DNA of 57,111 bases from Perkinsus olseni (lineage: Eukaryota; Perkinsozoa; Perkinsida; Perkinsidae): NCBI GenBank assembly GCA_013115135.1, contig JABANP010000335.1:1-57111 (forward strand), read 5' to 3'. Below, one piece after another: positions 43,061-54,078 of this stretch. Below the pieces are notes generated by a model, which saw only the letters and a program-made list of their open reading frames with translations, had not been told where the DNA came from and did not search any database. Each line of letters begins with the position of its first letter. Position 1 is the first letter of the stretch. The translations under genes and the position numbers were made by a program.

Positions 43061-44344
43061 GAAGATGAAGATGGACCCAGTAGTCAGGTGTGCCCGGCCT
43101 ACTGTGGCGCGGCGGCTTTTGATTGTTACGCTCATAGACTGGCCGAGGGATCTATAATTAACTATGTCCAATAATGATGCATTACATGAATCCAAGCTAG
43201 TTGTAGTATCTTGAGGTCGAGCTTGCGTGTTATGAGTGTAAAGATGCTTTGATGTCACGCAGCGTGTTTGCTACCATGGCGTGCATCGTCTCCGTCGCAG
43301 AAGTGGTGACGATCACCTTCAGAGATCTCCCTCGGAACCCAACGGTGCTGCGAGGACCGCGGAAGATTTGCCACATTTTTATGTCGATTCTCTACCCGGG
43401 TTCTCTGAAAAAAACGCCGACATGGAAAAAGGTAGTGAAACGGAGGGAGTGGAAAGATAATGTTTGATGACAGTCTCGCTCGCCCGGTGTATGAAACGAG
43501 TACGTGTGACCTGAAAATTCAGGTCCGGGTGATTGATTAAAATTTTGGAGGGCTTCGTATTAGAACGGCGGATGGCCGGCTGAAGTTGCCGGTTGCATCC
43601 GAAAATGCCGAGCACGATGAAAAGTCGTCACCGGTGAGGTTGGGGAGGGGCGCGGGTTCGAGGCCAGCTAGTCTATTTCAGCTTACGAGACGTATGTAAC
43701 TTTTTGTTCAAGGCGCAAAAAGCACAGGAGTGGAAAGAAGTGACGTAATAAGGCCGTAGAGGAGTTCCGTTTAGAGGCTCCTCAGACTGCCGCGAATCTG
43801 GTCTTCGACTTCACTGAAAATTCACGAAAAGTCAAGAGAAAAATATACGAGTAAATTCACGGAAAATTGAAAGATTTTTCAGAGAATCCGAGGACAGTAC
43901 TCGTTTTATTTCAGAGAACTCGATATCGAGGCTGATCTCCTAATCGGCGAGACTTTTTCTTAGTCATGCCAGGTTGGAGGGCCTTCTCGCGAAATTGAAC
44001 TAGCTGAGTGATATCCCTAGCTACCCATCATGGGTAACCCATGCGATGCCCCAAGCGCCAAACCGCTTTCTTCACTCATGAAGATGATATTCTCGAACGC
44101 GAGAGAATGGCCTTACTGAGAGAATAGCCTTTTCGAAAGTTGCTACTGGACGAGATCGTTTCGCTTCACAGCTTCAAAAGTGGTTGCGGTTATAATGATG
44201 CTTTCGCGAAAAGTAGACTGAGAATTAACTGCAGAGTTTACTATCACTCTGAGAAGAAACCGATGCTAGAGGTGTGGGGCTTCTGAACTGGTGCACGACA
44301 GTGCGTTGTGGAATTAGGTGGCGTCAAATCTGCAATAGTGTTGG

Positions 44345-44782
44345 ATGCACGCTGTCTGCACCAGCTTCGTTTGCCACACATTAACAAGCAGTTGTTGGCT
44401 GCGAAACGAAGGGGTCGGGCTGATCCGCGAGATCTGTTCTTTTGAGGAGTTCGCGGGTTCCGAGGCTAGGTTTTGGATTTACTTTTCCGACCCGCTGCTG
44501 GAATGGAAGCTCGCGGCCGATGTGCCAAGCAGGAGGTTTGATTCTAGCTGAACGTTCGTTTCGACGGGCGGAGTGCTTCTCGTCGCGAAAGTGAAAGCGA
44601 TGGCGTTGGAGTGCCGCAATGAACCCCTTTTTGGCCCCAGGTACAGAGTTGATCGGATTGATAGCAGGAGGCGCATGCGCTTTGCTGACATGTGTGACTT
44701 CATGTTTACTCCGCCCAAGGGAGACGAGGATACGTTTATATACACAGCAGCGATATCTCAGATATGCCGTCCTCAACCGTGA
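44345..44782 (+). CDS. Two overlapping candidate exons, unknown product
   Basis: 44345-44551 contains GLIREICSFEEFAGSEARFW and IYFSDPLLEWKLAADVPS. 44573-44782 in another frame contains VKAMALECRNEPLFGPRYRV and FADMCDFMFTPPKGDEDTFI. Both read as plausible protein but no junction between them is convincing. Function unknown. Confidence 0.3.
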
Positions 44783-44793
44783 GTGGAAAAATA

Positions 44794-44864
44794 GTCCGGC
44801 GGGGTCGAACCCGAGCCATACAGCTCACTCAGACCGTCGCTCTAACCACTGAGCTACGGAGGAC
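44794..44864 (-). tRNA. tRNA-like gene or tRNA pseudogene
   Basis: The minus strand has a clean A-box (TAGCTCAGTGGTTAGAGC, D-stem GCTC/GAGC) and a B-box (GGGTTCGACCCC), in the right order, with outer GTCC/GGAC pairing and T5 a few nucleotides downstream. At 71 nt the acceptor has two mismatches and the anticodon stem pairs poorly; the loop suggests GAG but this is unsafe. It may be a tRNA relic or a tRNA-derived SINE head. Confidence 0.45.
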
Positions 44865-45433
44865 CGTCGGGATTTGTGTAGCGGTGACTGGAGTGGTCGC
44901 ATTGCGGGTACAATTTCGAAGACGATGCATATGCTAAGAAGAAGAGGAGAGTCGGCTGCATGCGGCAGCTGAGACCGATAGAGAATGTTGAAGAGTGGGG
45001 CTCGTCCACTGCGGCTCACCGGTTCCCCTGCGATGCGTGTCTACGGACGGTCTTCTTGCCGGCACAGCGAGTGAACTTAGTCGAGTATCATCGCTCTCGA
45101 GTCAGAGACACGTCGGTGGTAGTCTGCCTAAGCCCGTTTACGGCGGTGGCCTTAAAGACAGAAAGAATCCGATTGAATTAGTCTTTTTGCGGGATGAGGG
45201 AGGTGAATAAGTTTACGTTTCTCTATGAGTAAACTCGTAAGAAACAGTCTGCATCATTCTTTAGCGTGTACGGCCGTTGTTGTAACGGTTAGTTTACGTT
45301 TTTTGTTGGTATGATGTAGTTTACCGTTTCTCTCTATCTCAGAAGAGACGGGCAGCGGTCACTGCATCAAACCCGAAAGTGCCAGTACATAGATTTAGGA
45401 GATACCAATCCTGTACGAATTACTGATGGAAAC
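44865..45433. other. No gene seen
   Basis: Small frames only. GTTTACG-type motifs recur near 45210-45320. Confidence 0.4.
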
Positions 45434-45453
45434 AATCGATCAAGCGATCGATT
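45434..45453. repeat. ATCGAT palindromic box 3
   Basis: AATCGATC, centre aagc, GATCGATT; perfect arms. Ends just before the ORF at 45454. Confidence 0.7.
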
Positions 45454-45867
45454 TTGGTGTCGATGCAGGTACCCACTGAATCTAAGCTGGAGCTGCTGGC
45501 AGTGGAAGACCCGGTGCCTCTGGAGCTGCTCAAGGACGTCAGAAGAAAATTCGAAGAAAGCGCGGACCGTTACTATTCGAGCCACGACCATTTCTGGCTT
45601 AGCTGTCTCCTGCTCGCTCGTATGTGCTCGCTTCCCGAGAGGTATTGGTGGTGCAATTATACACCTGTGGTGAAACCTCTGATCTGCGAGTTTGGGATGG
45701 GGCAGAAGCCGCTGGCCGCAGGACGAAGCCCGAAACACGAAACCGCGACCTGTGGCCGGCGGCGACTGCAAGGTGGCCAGTTCCCCGTGACTGGTCGCGC
45801 ATGGGATCACCAGACTACGCTCGGAACTAACGACCTCGCCGAGATCACCTCGGTCAAAGAAATATGA
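45454..45867 (+). CDS. Candidate exon, helical protein of unknown function
   Basis: Open frame with no ATG at its upstream end. A likely acceptor (GATGCAG at 45461-45467) would start it at VPTESKLELLAVEDP, followed by LELLKDVRRKFEESADRYYS and HDHFWLSCLLLARMC, clearly helical. After SLPERYWW the composition changes, so the exon may end near 45645. A second frame at 46000-46186 (SPYFEFACDGRCRF) could be a later exon. Confidence 0.35.
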   Translation: MVSMQVPTESKLELLAVEDPVPLELLKDVRRKFEESADRYYSSHDHFWLSCLLLARMCSLPERYWWCNYTPVVKPLICEFGMGQKPLAAGRSPKHETATCGRRRLQGGQFPVTGRAWDHQTTLGTNDLAEITSVKEI

Positions 45868-47165
45868 ACCTCAAACCAATTTGAGGTTCCATGATAGCCA
45901 TCGGAGATGGCAAGAGCCTCAGCACGCAGATACCGAAACGCATGAGAAACGCGCGCCCGGAGTCAGGCGATATTGGGGAGAAAACTCTCCGGTTGATGTT
46001 TCACCTACGGAAAAGCCTTTCCGACGCGCTTTTTCCTCCTCCGATAAACAACCTCGCTCGCCTTACTTTGAATTTGCTTGTGACGGGAGATGTCGTTTCT
46101 CTGACGACGGCAGATTAGTTCGCCCTTACCGGAGTACGCTTCGGCCGCTCAAGAATCCTTCCTTCCATCTGGCAAGCGACTGTTAGTCTGATTCCGTAGA
46201 AATCCCTGGCGGTTTCGTAGTGGTGTTCAATGTGGTAGGTATCTTATCTCTATTTGAATGGTCCATGGAGGAACTGCTATGTGAGATTTGGATATGACCC
46301 GAAACTGAACCTCGAGGCTGTTAAGTACCAAGTGAGTATTTCGTTCGGTGGTGGTGATCAGTCGAGCCCATGCAATCGATCAGGTGATCGATTTCCGAGA
46401 TCCTCATTTCCGCAGTCCAGCGGCCGCGCGCGAACATCCGAGTGTGGCTGCTGCGACGGAGACCAAGCCTGACGTTCACTTTAGGTGAGAAATTATTGTT
46501 GTGCTGTCCGTTGAGGAACCGTGATATGGAGCAAGATTGCAAGATGAGTGTGTTGTCTTTTAGCGTCCACCTGCTAACCGGTCTCAAATTTATCAGCTTT
46601 GCGACATAGAAGACTCCGCCATTCAAAGGAGTGCTAGACCACGAGGTGAGAAAAATACAGACCGCCGGGATCGAACCTGGGTCTTTATGCTTGTGGCCCC
46701 TTTGGCCTGCATAATGCGGCTTCTGCATCTCAGGTGAAGACAGAACAAGCTCGGTAAGGCTCTGGATCCGACCAGTGGATGGATGGCAAAGTCAACGATG
46801 TCCTCTATACGAACACAGCTCGAAAGGTGGGCGGAGTTTTTCACCCACTTCTGCGAACGATTATGGCGGTGTCGGCGTGTATTGTTGTTCTCGTGTAAGG
46901 TGCGCAGCGAGGCAATGAGGAGGTTGGAGACCCCCGGCAGGTATGGCGACTGATTGAAAGAGGTTGATTCATTTAAACGTATCTTCACCTGTGCCAGCAT
47001 CGCGTTGTCTTCAATGATGGGAGCGTGAGGGGTCGGGTGGTGTAGCGTTGTCGTCGTGCATGCCGAGCCGGCCTGGAGTCATCTTATTACAATTCCCTAG
47101 CTCTAGCGCATGGCTGCTATTTGCTTGTCGTGATGAGCCCCATTCGACTGCGGTAGCACTGCTCA
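45868..47165. other. Mostly non-coding
   Basis: Inverted repeat about 45866-45889 (10-nt arms, 4-nt loop). A tRNA-like B-box (GGTTCGATCCCGG, minus strand, about 46663-46676) with T5 downstream but no A-box. Confidence 0.4.
46374..46393. repeat. ATCGAT palindromic box 4
   Basis: AATCGATC, centre aggt, GATCGATT; perfect arms. The centre is the same as in box 1. Confidence 0.7.
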
Positions 47166-47415
47166 CGGTATTCATTAAAGACACTGCCAACGTTGTACTG
47201 GGTGTTGTGGTTGGCTCTGGGTCTGCTATACGCGGCAATATTCCCGTTCGAGACAGTGGCGGTGGACTACTACGTCGGGGACTGGGGTATGATGCAGCAA
47301 CGAGCGGGTGAGTTGAGTTGGATAGCGGGCCCGTGGATTGGGTATGCCATCGGCAAGGCGGCAGCATTGGAGTGCGATGAACACATTTTACCGTGTAAAA
47401 AAACATATCAATACG

Positions 47416-47432
47416 ACGTTTTTCAAAAACGT
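47416..47432. repeat. Palindrome, 8-nt arms, 1-nt centre
   Basis: ACGTTTTT, C, AAAAACGT. Confidence 0.9.
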
Positions 47433-48124
47433 ACTCTTTCTAGCACGTGCATCACGTGCTTCAGTTGAAATTTTGGGTTAAAACTCGGGCCAGTTGGCTC
47501 AAGCTGGTGTGTGAATTTTTTATTTTTATGAACAACTTTTTATTCCGCCGATGTGGACGGACGTCATGCTGTTGTATCTGTAAACTAGCTTGCCGCTCTC
47601 GGCATTTTGATACATGACGCAACACGCTGGTCACGGGTGTTCGAATCCGAGCTGGGCCGATGTCTCGGCAACGATCAGCTCAAACTGATCTGAGACATTC
47701 GGGCTGAGTGCAAATAGCGGCTGATCCTGCGGGTGGCCCAGCGAAAGACAACCACCATCTTCAATGCAGAAGATGAAATCCGTGTCATTGTCTACTCCAG
47801 AGGAGTCACTCCCTGTGTTCACAGCTTTTGTCACTTTCCGAGCTCGGCAGCCCAGTGCGCTACGGTGGTCTTTAGCTGTTCACTTGACTAGAGTGCATCC
47901 ATCGATTGTGCGGGCCGTACACCTTTGAGAAGGCGACCCCTGGTGACGGATGGGACTCGAAATCACCCGTTGTCAATTGAGCTGCTCAACTCGGCTGATT
48001 GGGTCGCTGAGCAACGTGTGTAACAGGATATATCACCACTGGCGATACTGGCTCATCACTGTGACACACCTCGCGAGCATGAACTTGCCTAGTACGAGTC
48101 GAGCGGCTCGATCGGCCCGGGCCG

Positions 48125-48139
48125 GCTCGCCAGGCGAGC
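48125..48139. repeat. Palindrome, 7-nt arms, 1-nt centre
   Basis: GCTCGCC, A, GGCGAGC; the right arm also pairs onward with TCGCC to form a further small hairpin. Confidence 0.85.
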
Positions 48140-48944
48140 TTCGCCTCCCCTTGGCCTTCGCAAAGTCGTCTCACGGAATGCCATCTTCTATATCGTGGCC
48201 GAGAGCTTCCGAGGTTGCCAGTGCAAGGCTGGGCAAGGCGATGGCATCGCCGCGATGCAGACGACGTCCTCTAACATACCATTCAGAAGAAGAAAAAGGA
48301 GCATTTGCGCTTTAGCTGTTGTTGCGTCGAAGCTACTTCGCAAGGCCAAGATCAAGATGTCAGAGCTGCCACGCAAATCAAGGCAGTTGAAGCTGCCCCA
48401 CGATCTCGCAAGAGATCGTCGGCTCATACGGAGTCCCTACGGACCCCGAAAAGGGCGAAGACTACTTTAGTAGTCGACACTCCTTCCACCATTGCCACTC
48501 GAACTTCCTTGGCAATTTACCGAGTGACCTTTTTTCGGTCACTCCCGCTTTCCTGACATACAGGAAGGCAGTGAGCTCCGATTTTGTAATCAATTCCGTC
48601 GGCGGTGCTGCAGAATGCCGCGATTCTATCACGTGATGGGGAGTCACGCGGGGTATGTGCCGGCAGCCGGCCGCTCCGCCGCGCAGCTTTGATCTCGCTC
48701 GCCGGAATCACTGGTTTGCTGTGGTGAGGCACCTCTGTGCACGCGCTCTTACTAACCCAGGCGCACTGGAAAAGGAGGCTGGGGTATTGTACATGTTAGT
48801 CCGTTGCATCGCCTCCAAGGACAGCTAGACCTTTGTAACGCTGACAGGAGGCGATAATCTGATCAAGTGTGACTTCGAGCCCGGGGATCTGGCATGAAGT
48901 TGGGTTCCCGTGGAGGTCCTGGCAACTCATTGCACACATATGCT

Positions 48945-48980
48945 ATGATGATGATGATGATTGTGATGATGATGATGATG
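48945..48980. repeat. GAT trinucleotide microsatellite
   Basis: Two runs of GAT/ATG repeats separated by ttgt. Confidence 0.9.
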
Positions 48981-49190
48981 CTCAGCTTTGACTTGTGTTC
49001 TCAACCGAGCAACCGTGTGTGAGCTCCCGGGGATATGCTCTCGCCGGGCAGATCGAAGCATTCTCTGAACAATGGCGGGGAGTTACTGAACGGCATCGCA
49101 AACTTGATTGACCTTAGGTATGATCGTCTCCACTCGTCCGTTCTGGCCACTTCGCTCCCCGCTGTGCTCTGCTGCCTTGACAACCGTGAA

Positions 49191-50622
49191 GGGTAATCAG
49201 CAGCTGCTGTTGCTGATCCGCCTCTCCTGCTGACTCGTATTGGTGCGTACCTTACACGCAGTGAGGCTATGTGGATGTTGGTCTCCAACGGAGTCCGCTA
49301 TCGTCGCCGAGAGTATTACTGCAATGGGAACCGATTGAACGGCTTTTATTTTTCAAATGTATACCAATCTCATCCAGCGTTGCGTTGTTTCAATGATGAT
49401 GACAGGGGGAGGTTCGAGTATAGTGTTATTCGTCGTTAATGACGAGCTCTGTGGGGCCGTGCTTGGAAGAGGACGATGATGGTGGTGATGAACTTGATGA
49501 ATTTTGCTCGTTAAAGTAAGCGAGAGTGGAACTTCGTTGTTCCGTCTTAGAGTATAGCATTGTATCGAACTCTCGAGTTACTATTGAACGACAAAATACT
49601 ACTTTGAAGTTCCTAACCTGTGGTCGTCTAATAACGATCCTATTCGAGGACTAACTGATGTGCTCCAGGTTCCCCTCGGTCATACTACACTAGCACACAT
49701 GAATGAAACGGTCGAGCGATACATAATTGAACAAAAAATAATGCTGACGTCGTCGTCATTTTTCAGGTCGGGGTCCTCAGGCAGTGAGTTCTTGACTCCT
49801 CGAGTGGAAGTAAGTCCACTACCATTACAAAGCCTGCTTTCTTGCTATCGATTTTTCGGGTGAGTTTTTGTGCCTGGCCTGAAGCGTCTTGTGGATTCTC
49901 AGCCCGCTGAACCACCGTCGTCGGAGACCTCCTCCACCTTGCCCTTGCTCAGTCAGCTGCCACCTCCCCACACAGTCGATGGCAATCCTAACAGGAGGAG
50001 CTTTTGGACAAGCTGTCTCAAGTAGGCCTTCCGTACCCTATCGTGAAAATGATATACTCACAAGGCGGTTCAAAGCTCTTCGCCTGGAGAGGGTCCTGCT
50101 GGGCCAATTAGATCAGGAGTGCCGCAGGACATGAGGCATAAGAGTTTCGCACAATCCCCATCATCCTTTGGGCCCTCCGAATTGAAGGAGGATAACGACT
50201 GGGTGGAGGAGTTTAGCAACCCAGCCGGGTGGTGTGGTTCGCACTGTAAACCTGCATGGACGTAGAGCAGCTTGCGTTGGTACGTACTGATAATAGACAA
50301 TAGAATAGACGGTCGTGTTGATGATAGTATTTCGAATACTCAAATTGAGGGATACGAGATCCGCTACCGGACTTACAATGCATTTTCCCAGAGTAGACAA
50401 TGCTGCACTATCAGAAAAGCTCATGCGCACTTAGCGAAGCGTCCATTCGGAAGTGATTTCACTCCGTCACTCTACAGGAAACTGTGCCCTTCATGATGAA
50501 GGCTTCATCATGGCTATTGTCCGCAGTGCGCCTCCCGCATAACCATTTGGAACTTACCTCAATCAGTCCCTTCCCCTACCCTCTGATTCGCTTATGATGA
50601 ATATGTTGAAGAGCTTCATGTG
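49191..50622. other. No gene seen
   Basis: Small frames only. Chained palindromes 50488-50502 and 50493-50511 (arms 7 and 9, centre 1) lie 110 bp before the transporter start. Confidence 0.5.
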
Positions 50623-53600
50623 ATGGTCAGATATGTCGTCGACCCGAGACGTATCTTCCATCGCTGCCTCCTCCACCTCCTCATCTGCCTCTACATCCCA
50701 GGGGCATACTTTGCTGACAGCGTCCTGGCTGCGTACAAGACGCAGGTGTGGCGTCTCGCTAGAGGGCAGCTATATCACGGCGATGGCCTGTTAGATCCTA
50801 GAGTACCTCAGAATCGACCACGAGCGCTTCGCTTTGCTGTTCTCCTTGCCGTCATTGACTGGCGTCCTGTGTGGGCCTTTTGGAGTGATGGTAGCCAAGT
50901 AAGCCCAACGCAATGGGGCTGTCATTATTTCTCGAGGTGTTGTGAAATGAGAGGTTCAGCGGATTGGTACTGCGGAGTGTAGTCCTATCGCATCCTTGAA
51001 CTCTCCACCCGTGGCTTTCTCCTAGTATATCCTCTTGATGTTCTTGGCGCAGTTGTTGCTGCTGATCATCCTATTCTTACTATTGCTGTTGTTTACTTGG
51101 TCTCATTGGGCTCTCCCCTAAGACAACACTCCTGCCTCTGCAGGTACGGCAGCACCAAGTCAGCATTGTCAGCGGCGACACTCACATGTGTTGGATCAGC
51201 CTTGGTGGTAGTGGGCCTGCAGAATAGGGCGTAAGTCGGAGTAAACCGTCACTGCGCCACGAAATTATCGATGACGCCTCACAGGTACTCCGTCGTTCTG
51301 TTGGGCAGAGTGGTCTTCTGGACGTTCCTCTACATCTTGTGTGTTGGTGAGTTCGAGGGGTGACCTTCCGGTTCTCACTCTGGGGTTGGCCCTGGTTAAG
51401 TTACTCCGCTTAGCTCGTGCGTCATCATATCACAAAGCTATGAGAATATTGTTAAGAGTACTACCCTGGTTCGTGGTCAGTGCTTCATTTCGTACGGGTG
51501 GACATTGGTTGCACTTCCATTGTCTCGGGTGAGCTTGGATTTGACATACTCATAGTCAGGAAGCTGACAACCCCTTGGTGGCCACTAGTCATCGTTCCCC
51601 TGACTTCTAGCGCGACATCTTTATCGCACTTGCTGGTGGCTCTATGTGCAGGCGTTTTGAGGCCGACTGGAATCTACATGATACATCATTTTTGAGAGGC
51701 TTAGTCGGCTCACGACTGGCAGACCGCCACTTGTGTCAGTCCAAACGGTGCTATGCTATCGTCTATTCTCGGGTAGTGCTCTTGTGGCGGCCTATGGTCT
51801 GATCATCGTAGCCTGCAGGACAGGTAAGATCTGGAGGAGCATTTGGACCATCGACCATTCGTTATCCTTCATGACTCTTGATCCTCTACTCGCCATCCAC
51901 CATCCCGACTGCGCCGCTCGTTGTCGATGAAGTTAGCTTCAGGTGGCCTGGTGGGTAGTGCATTCAACGCAGTGTTGCTGAATTGGTACCAGGGTGATGT
52001 TGTGAAAGCAGTAAGTAGCCGTAGTCGTCGGGTATACTCCGCTGTTTACCAAGATAGACTAAGACGACCTCCGACCCTGAATCTACGGATCTCTGGCTCA
52101 CTCCTACTTTGGAATATCCGACAGAATTCGATTTGGCATCCGTCACCTGCGTGCACGTTGTGGCCATGTCAATAGTCACTGCATATTATCATTCTCGGGA
52201 GGTCGCTCCGGATATCAATGCTGTCCTCCAGATATCATTCTCCTCGGCGATGGCAGCTGTTGGCCTCGTCTGTGCGATCGCCTTCGCTGTCCTGTACAAG
52301 GGCACGAGGACGGCTAGGTGAGCTGGGACCGTATGAACGCTTCGGTGCTTCCTCGATTGCAATCATTCTACCACTTTCGAGACTTAAGGCAGCGTGAGGG
52401 GTGTGTGTGGTCTCAACGCCCGGCGCCAGATGCTTAGTCAGACTGTCTGACTCAGACTGATACCAGTGCTCGTTCGGCAGATTGTGCAGGCGAGACGTTT
52501 TGTTGAAGCTGACGTTTTTTTGTCGCATGGTACCGTAGGGATCAACCCAAGCTCTTCTTGAGAGAGCTCACGGCGTGGTGGACCGGGGTATTCTGGTGAC
52601 GGTGATAGAGCAGGTCGTCATTTCAGGTTGGTATGGCCACTTCTGTCACGCCGGGACGTGGCGACCTTTGAACTCAGCACCTCCAACGCTACCCAACGGT
52701 ATTCATTGAAGACACTGCCAGCGTTGTACTGGGTGTTGTGGTTGGCTCTGGGTCTGCTCTATGCGGCAATATTCCCGTTCGAGACGATAGCGGTGGACTA
52801 CTACGTCGGGGACTGGGGAATGACGCAGCAACGAGCGGGTGAGCAGGGTTAAACAGCCGTTATACGCGTGAACATACGCTTGACCTCGACCAACCTCCTG
52901 AATCGGCCTTAAGCCTGGCCCATGATACCGATTATTGATACCACGCTTGACGTTGGGGCCACCTGTATCCGTGGTCGGCACCCCATGACGACACAGAACT
53001 CACTGCTGGAGTGACCTCGGTTGAACCTCAGGTATGATACTTTCCACCTGCCCCTTCTGGTCTCTCCTCTCGCCGCTATTTTCTACTGTGCTGACGAGCA
53101 TCAAGCGTGAGAGTTCGCTCGCCCTCTGCTAGGACGCTTAGTGTCGCTCGACTTCGAATTTTCGATTAAGCTTGCGATGAACTGACGGGTTGGTATGCCG
53201 GAGTACCACTCGACAGCCAGTTTTTCGGCAATATTTTTAGCGTCCATTCTTCGATCGGGTGATTGTGGTAGGTAAAACAACAACCCTACTTCTCGCGTTC
53301 ACCTTCATCACGATCGGTCTTGTCGGGCAGGGTATGCGTCTCACAGCCAGTCCACTAGGGTGAGATAGAATCCACGCTACCCCGCTTGCGTGGCGATGTT
53401 TGAGAACGAGCAGATTCTATTTTGTCTCAGTTTTATGATACTCACGGGGTGGGGTTATGCCCTGGGTGGGACTTGCGCTTGGGTTTTGGCATCGGATATC
53501 CTCTCAGCTGCCAACTGCAGGAGTAAAGTATCTGCTGGTGTCCTTCCGTGGGTCGCAAAGTCACCTTGGAGTCGCACAGGGGATTGTTGTTATCCTATTT

Positions 53601-54078
53601 TCGTATTAGTCTTTACTTAGGGAAAATGCGCCAAGTAGAATTTCGTGGTGCGCAAAATTGTTAACAATAATTCGGTTCAACCGAATCGGTTGCACATAGA
53701 ATGTCGATCGTAAATAAGGATCTCAATAAGATTGGTTAAACTGTAAGAAAAAACTGAGGAGATTTTAACGCATTCTGAACGCTTTCACAATTTGTTTCCA
53801 TCATCGGAGGATAATTCCCATTGACAGTCGAACGGGGGTCGTTGATTGGCCGGGGATGGCTTTCCCTTCTTTCGTCAGGCCCCCCTGTCGAAGCAGCAGC
53901 GGTGGCGATGCTGTACGTGTCCCTTGGGGTGATGCTTTTCATATCCAGCTATGTGGCTGGTGTGATCCGAGATCATTCCCGAGACTATCGACCTTGTCTC
54001 CTATTCTTCACGTCTCTATCATCCACTGCTTGGGCCTGTGCCGCCGTAAGCATCACCATCATCAACTCGGGGGGATGA
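50623..54078 (+). CDS. MFSD1-like major facilitator transporter, multi-exon
   Basis: Resembles MFSD1, a 12-TM lysosomal transporter. The 3' half is phase-consistent: TM6 exon to 52317 (AMAAVGLVCAIAFAVLYKGT); TM7 52678-52838 (LYWVLWLALGLLYAAIFPFE); TM8 53032-53106 (AGMILSTCPFWSLLSPLFS); TM9 53272-53359 (LLLAFTFITIGLVGQG); TM10 53431-53522 (FMILTGWGYALGGTCAWVLA); TM11-12 53828-54078 (MLYVSLGVMLFISSYVAGVI, then INSGG and TGA). Introns are GT-AG. In the 5' half I see TM1 from the ATG at 50623 to 50745 (CLLHLLICLYIPGAYFADSV), 51144-51230 (RYGSTKSALSAATLTCVGSA) joined across a 54-nt intron to 51285-51346 (YSVVLLGRVVFWTFL), and a TM5-like piece near 51930-51990 (GGLVGSAFNAVLLNWYQ). The exons for TM2-3 and TM5 are not fully resolved, so damage there cannot be excluded. 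Substrate unknown. Confidence 0.7.
51231..51284 (+). other. 54-nt intron carrying a recurrent motif
   Basis: GTAAGT to CTCACAG. Its middle is CACTGCGCCACGAAATTAT, a motif found at four other places in the window (40.0, 41.5, 42.4 and, in another intron of the same gene, 53.64 kb). Confidence 0.7.
52436..52452. repeat. Palindrome, 8-nt arms, 1-nt centre
   Basis: AGTCAGAC, T, GTCTGACT, within the intron between TM6 and TM7 exons. Confidence 0.9.

Larger units (their letters stand above)
39997..44344. other. Largely non-coding, with recurrent short motifs
   Basis: No convincing gene. Recurrent elements: GCGCCACGAAATT motif at 40017-40034 and 41473-41490 (plus) and 42403-42421 (minus); palindromic ATCGAT boxes at 41737-41756 and 43041-43060; a tRNA-like B-box at 42700-42716 (minus); chained palindromes 44022-44036 and 44030-44042 (arms 7 and 6, centre 1). 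Confidence 0.5.
47166..49190 (+). pseudogene. Exon relics of an MFSD1-like transporter paralogue
   Basis: 47166-47313 is about 93 percent identical by eye to the 3' part of the TM7 exon and its donor at 52698-52845 (LYWVLWLALGLLYAAIFPFE). 49116-49190 corresponds to the TM8 exon at 53032-53106, reading MIVSTRPFWPLRSPLCSAAL in the same phase with its own donor (GTAATC). Flanks and the other exons are not detectably similar, so this looks like the decayed remains of a tandem copy upstream of the gene at 50.6 kb. An alternative is a diverged functional gene with other exons unseen. Confidence 0.55.

Noticed and set aside
48195..48556. Basic nuclear-protein-like ORFs in two frames
   Set aside because: Neither frame has splice support or a recognisable motif; kept out of the gene list.
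52530..52618. Extra exon between TM6 and TM7 of the transporter
   Set aside because: The TM6 and TM7 exons join directly in phase (AG|C), so an intervening exon is not needed.
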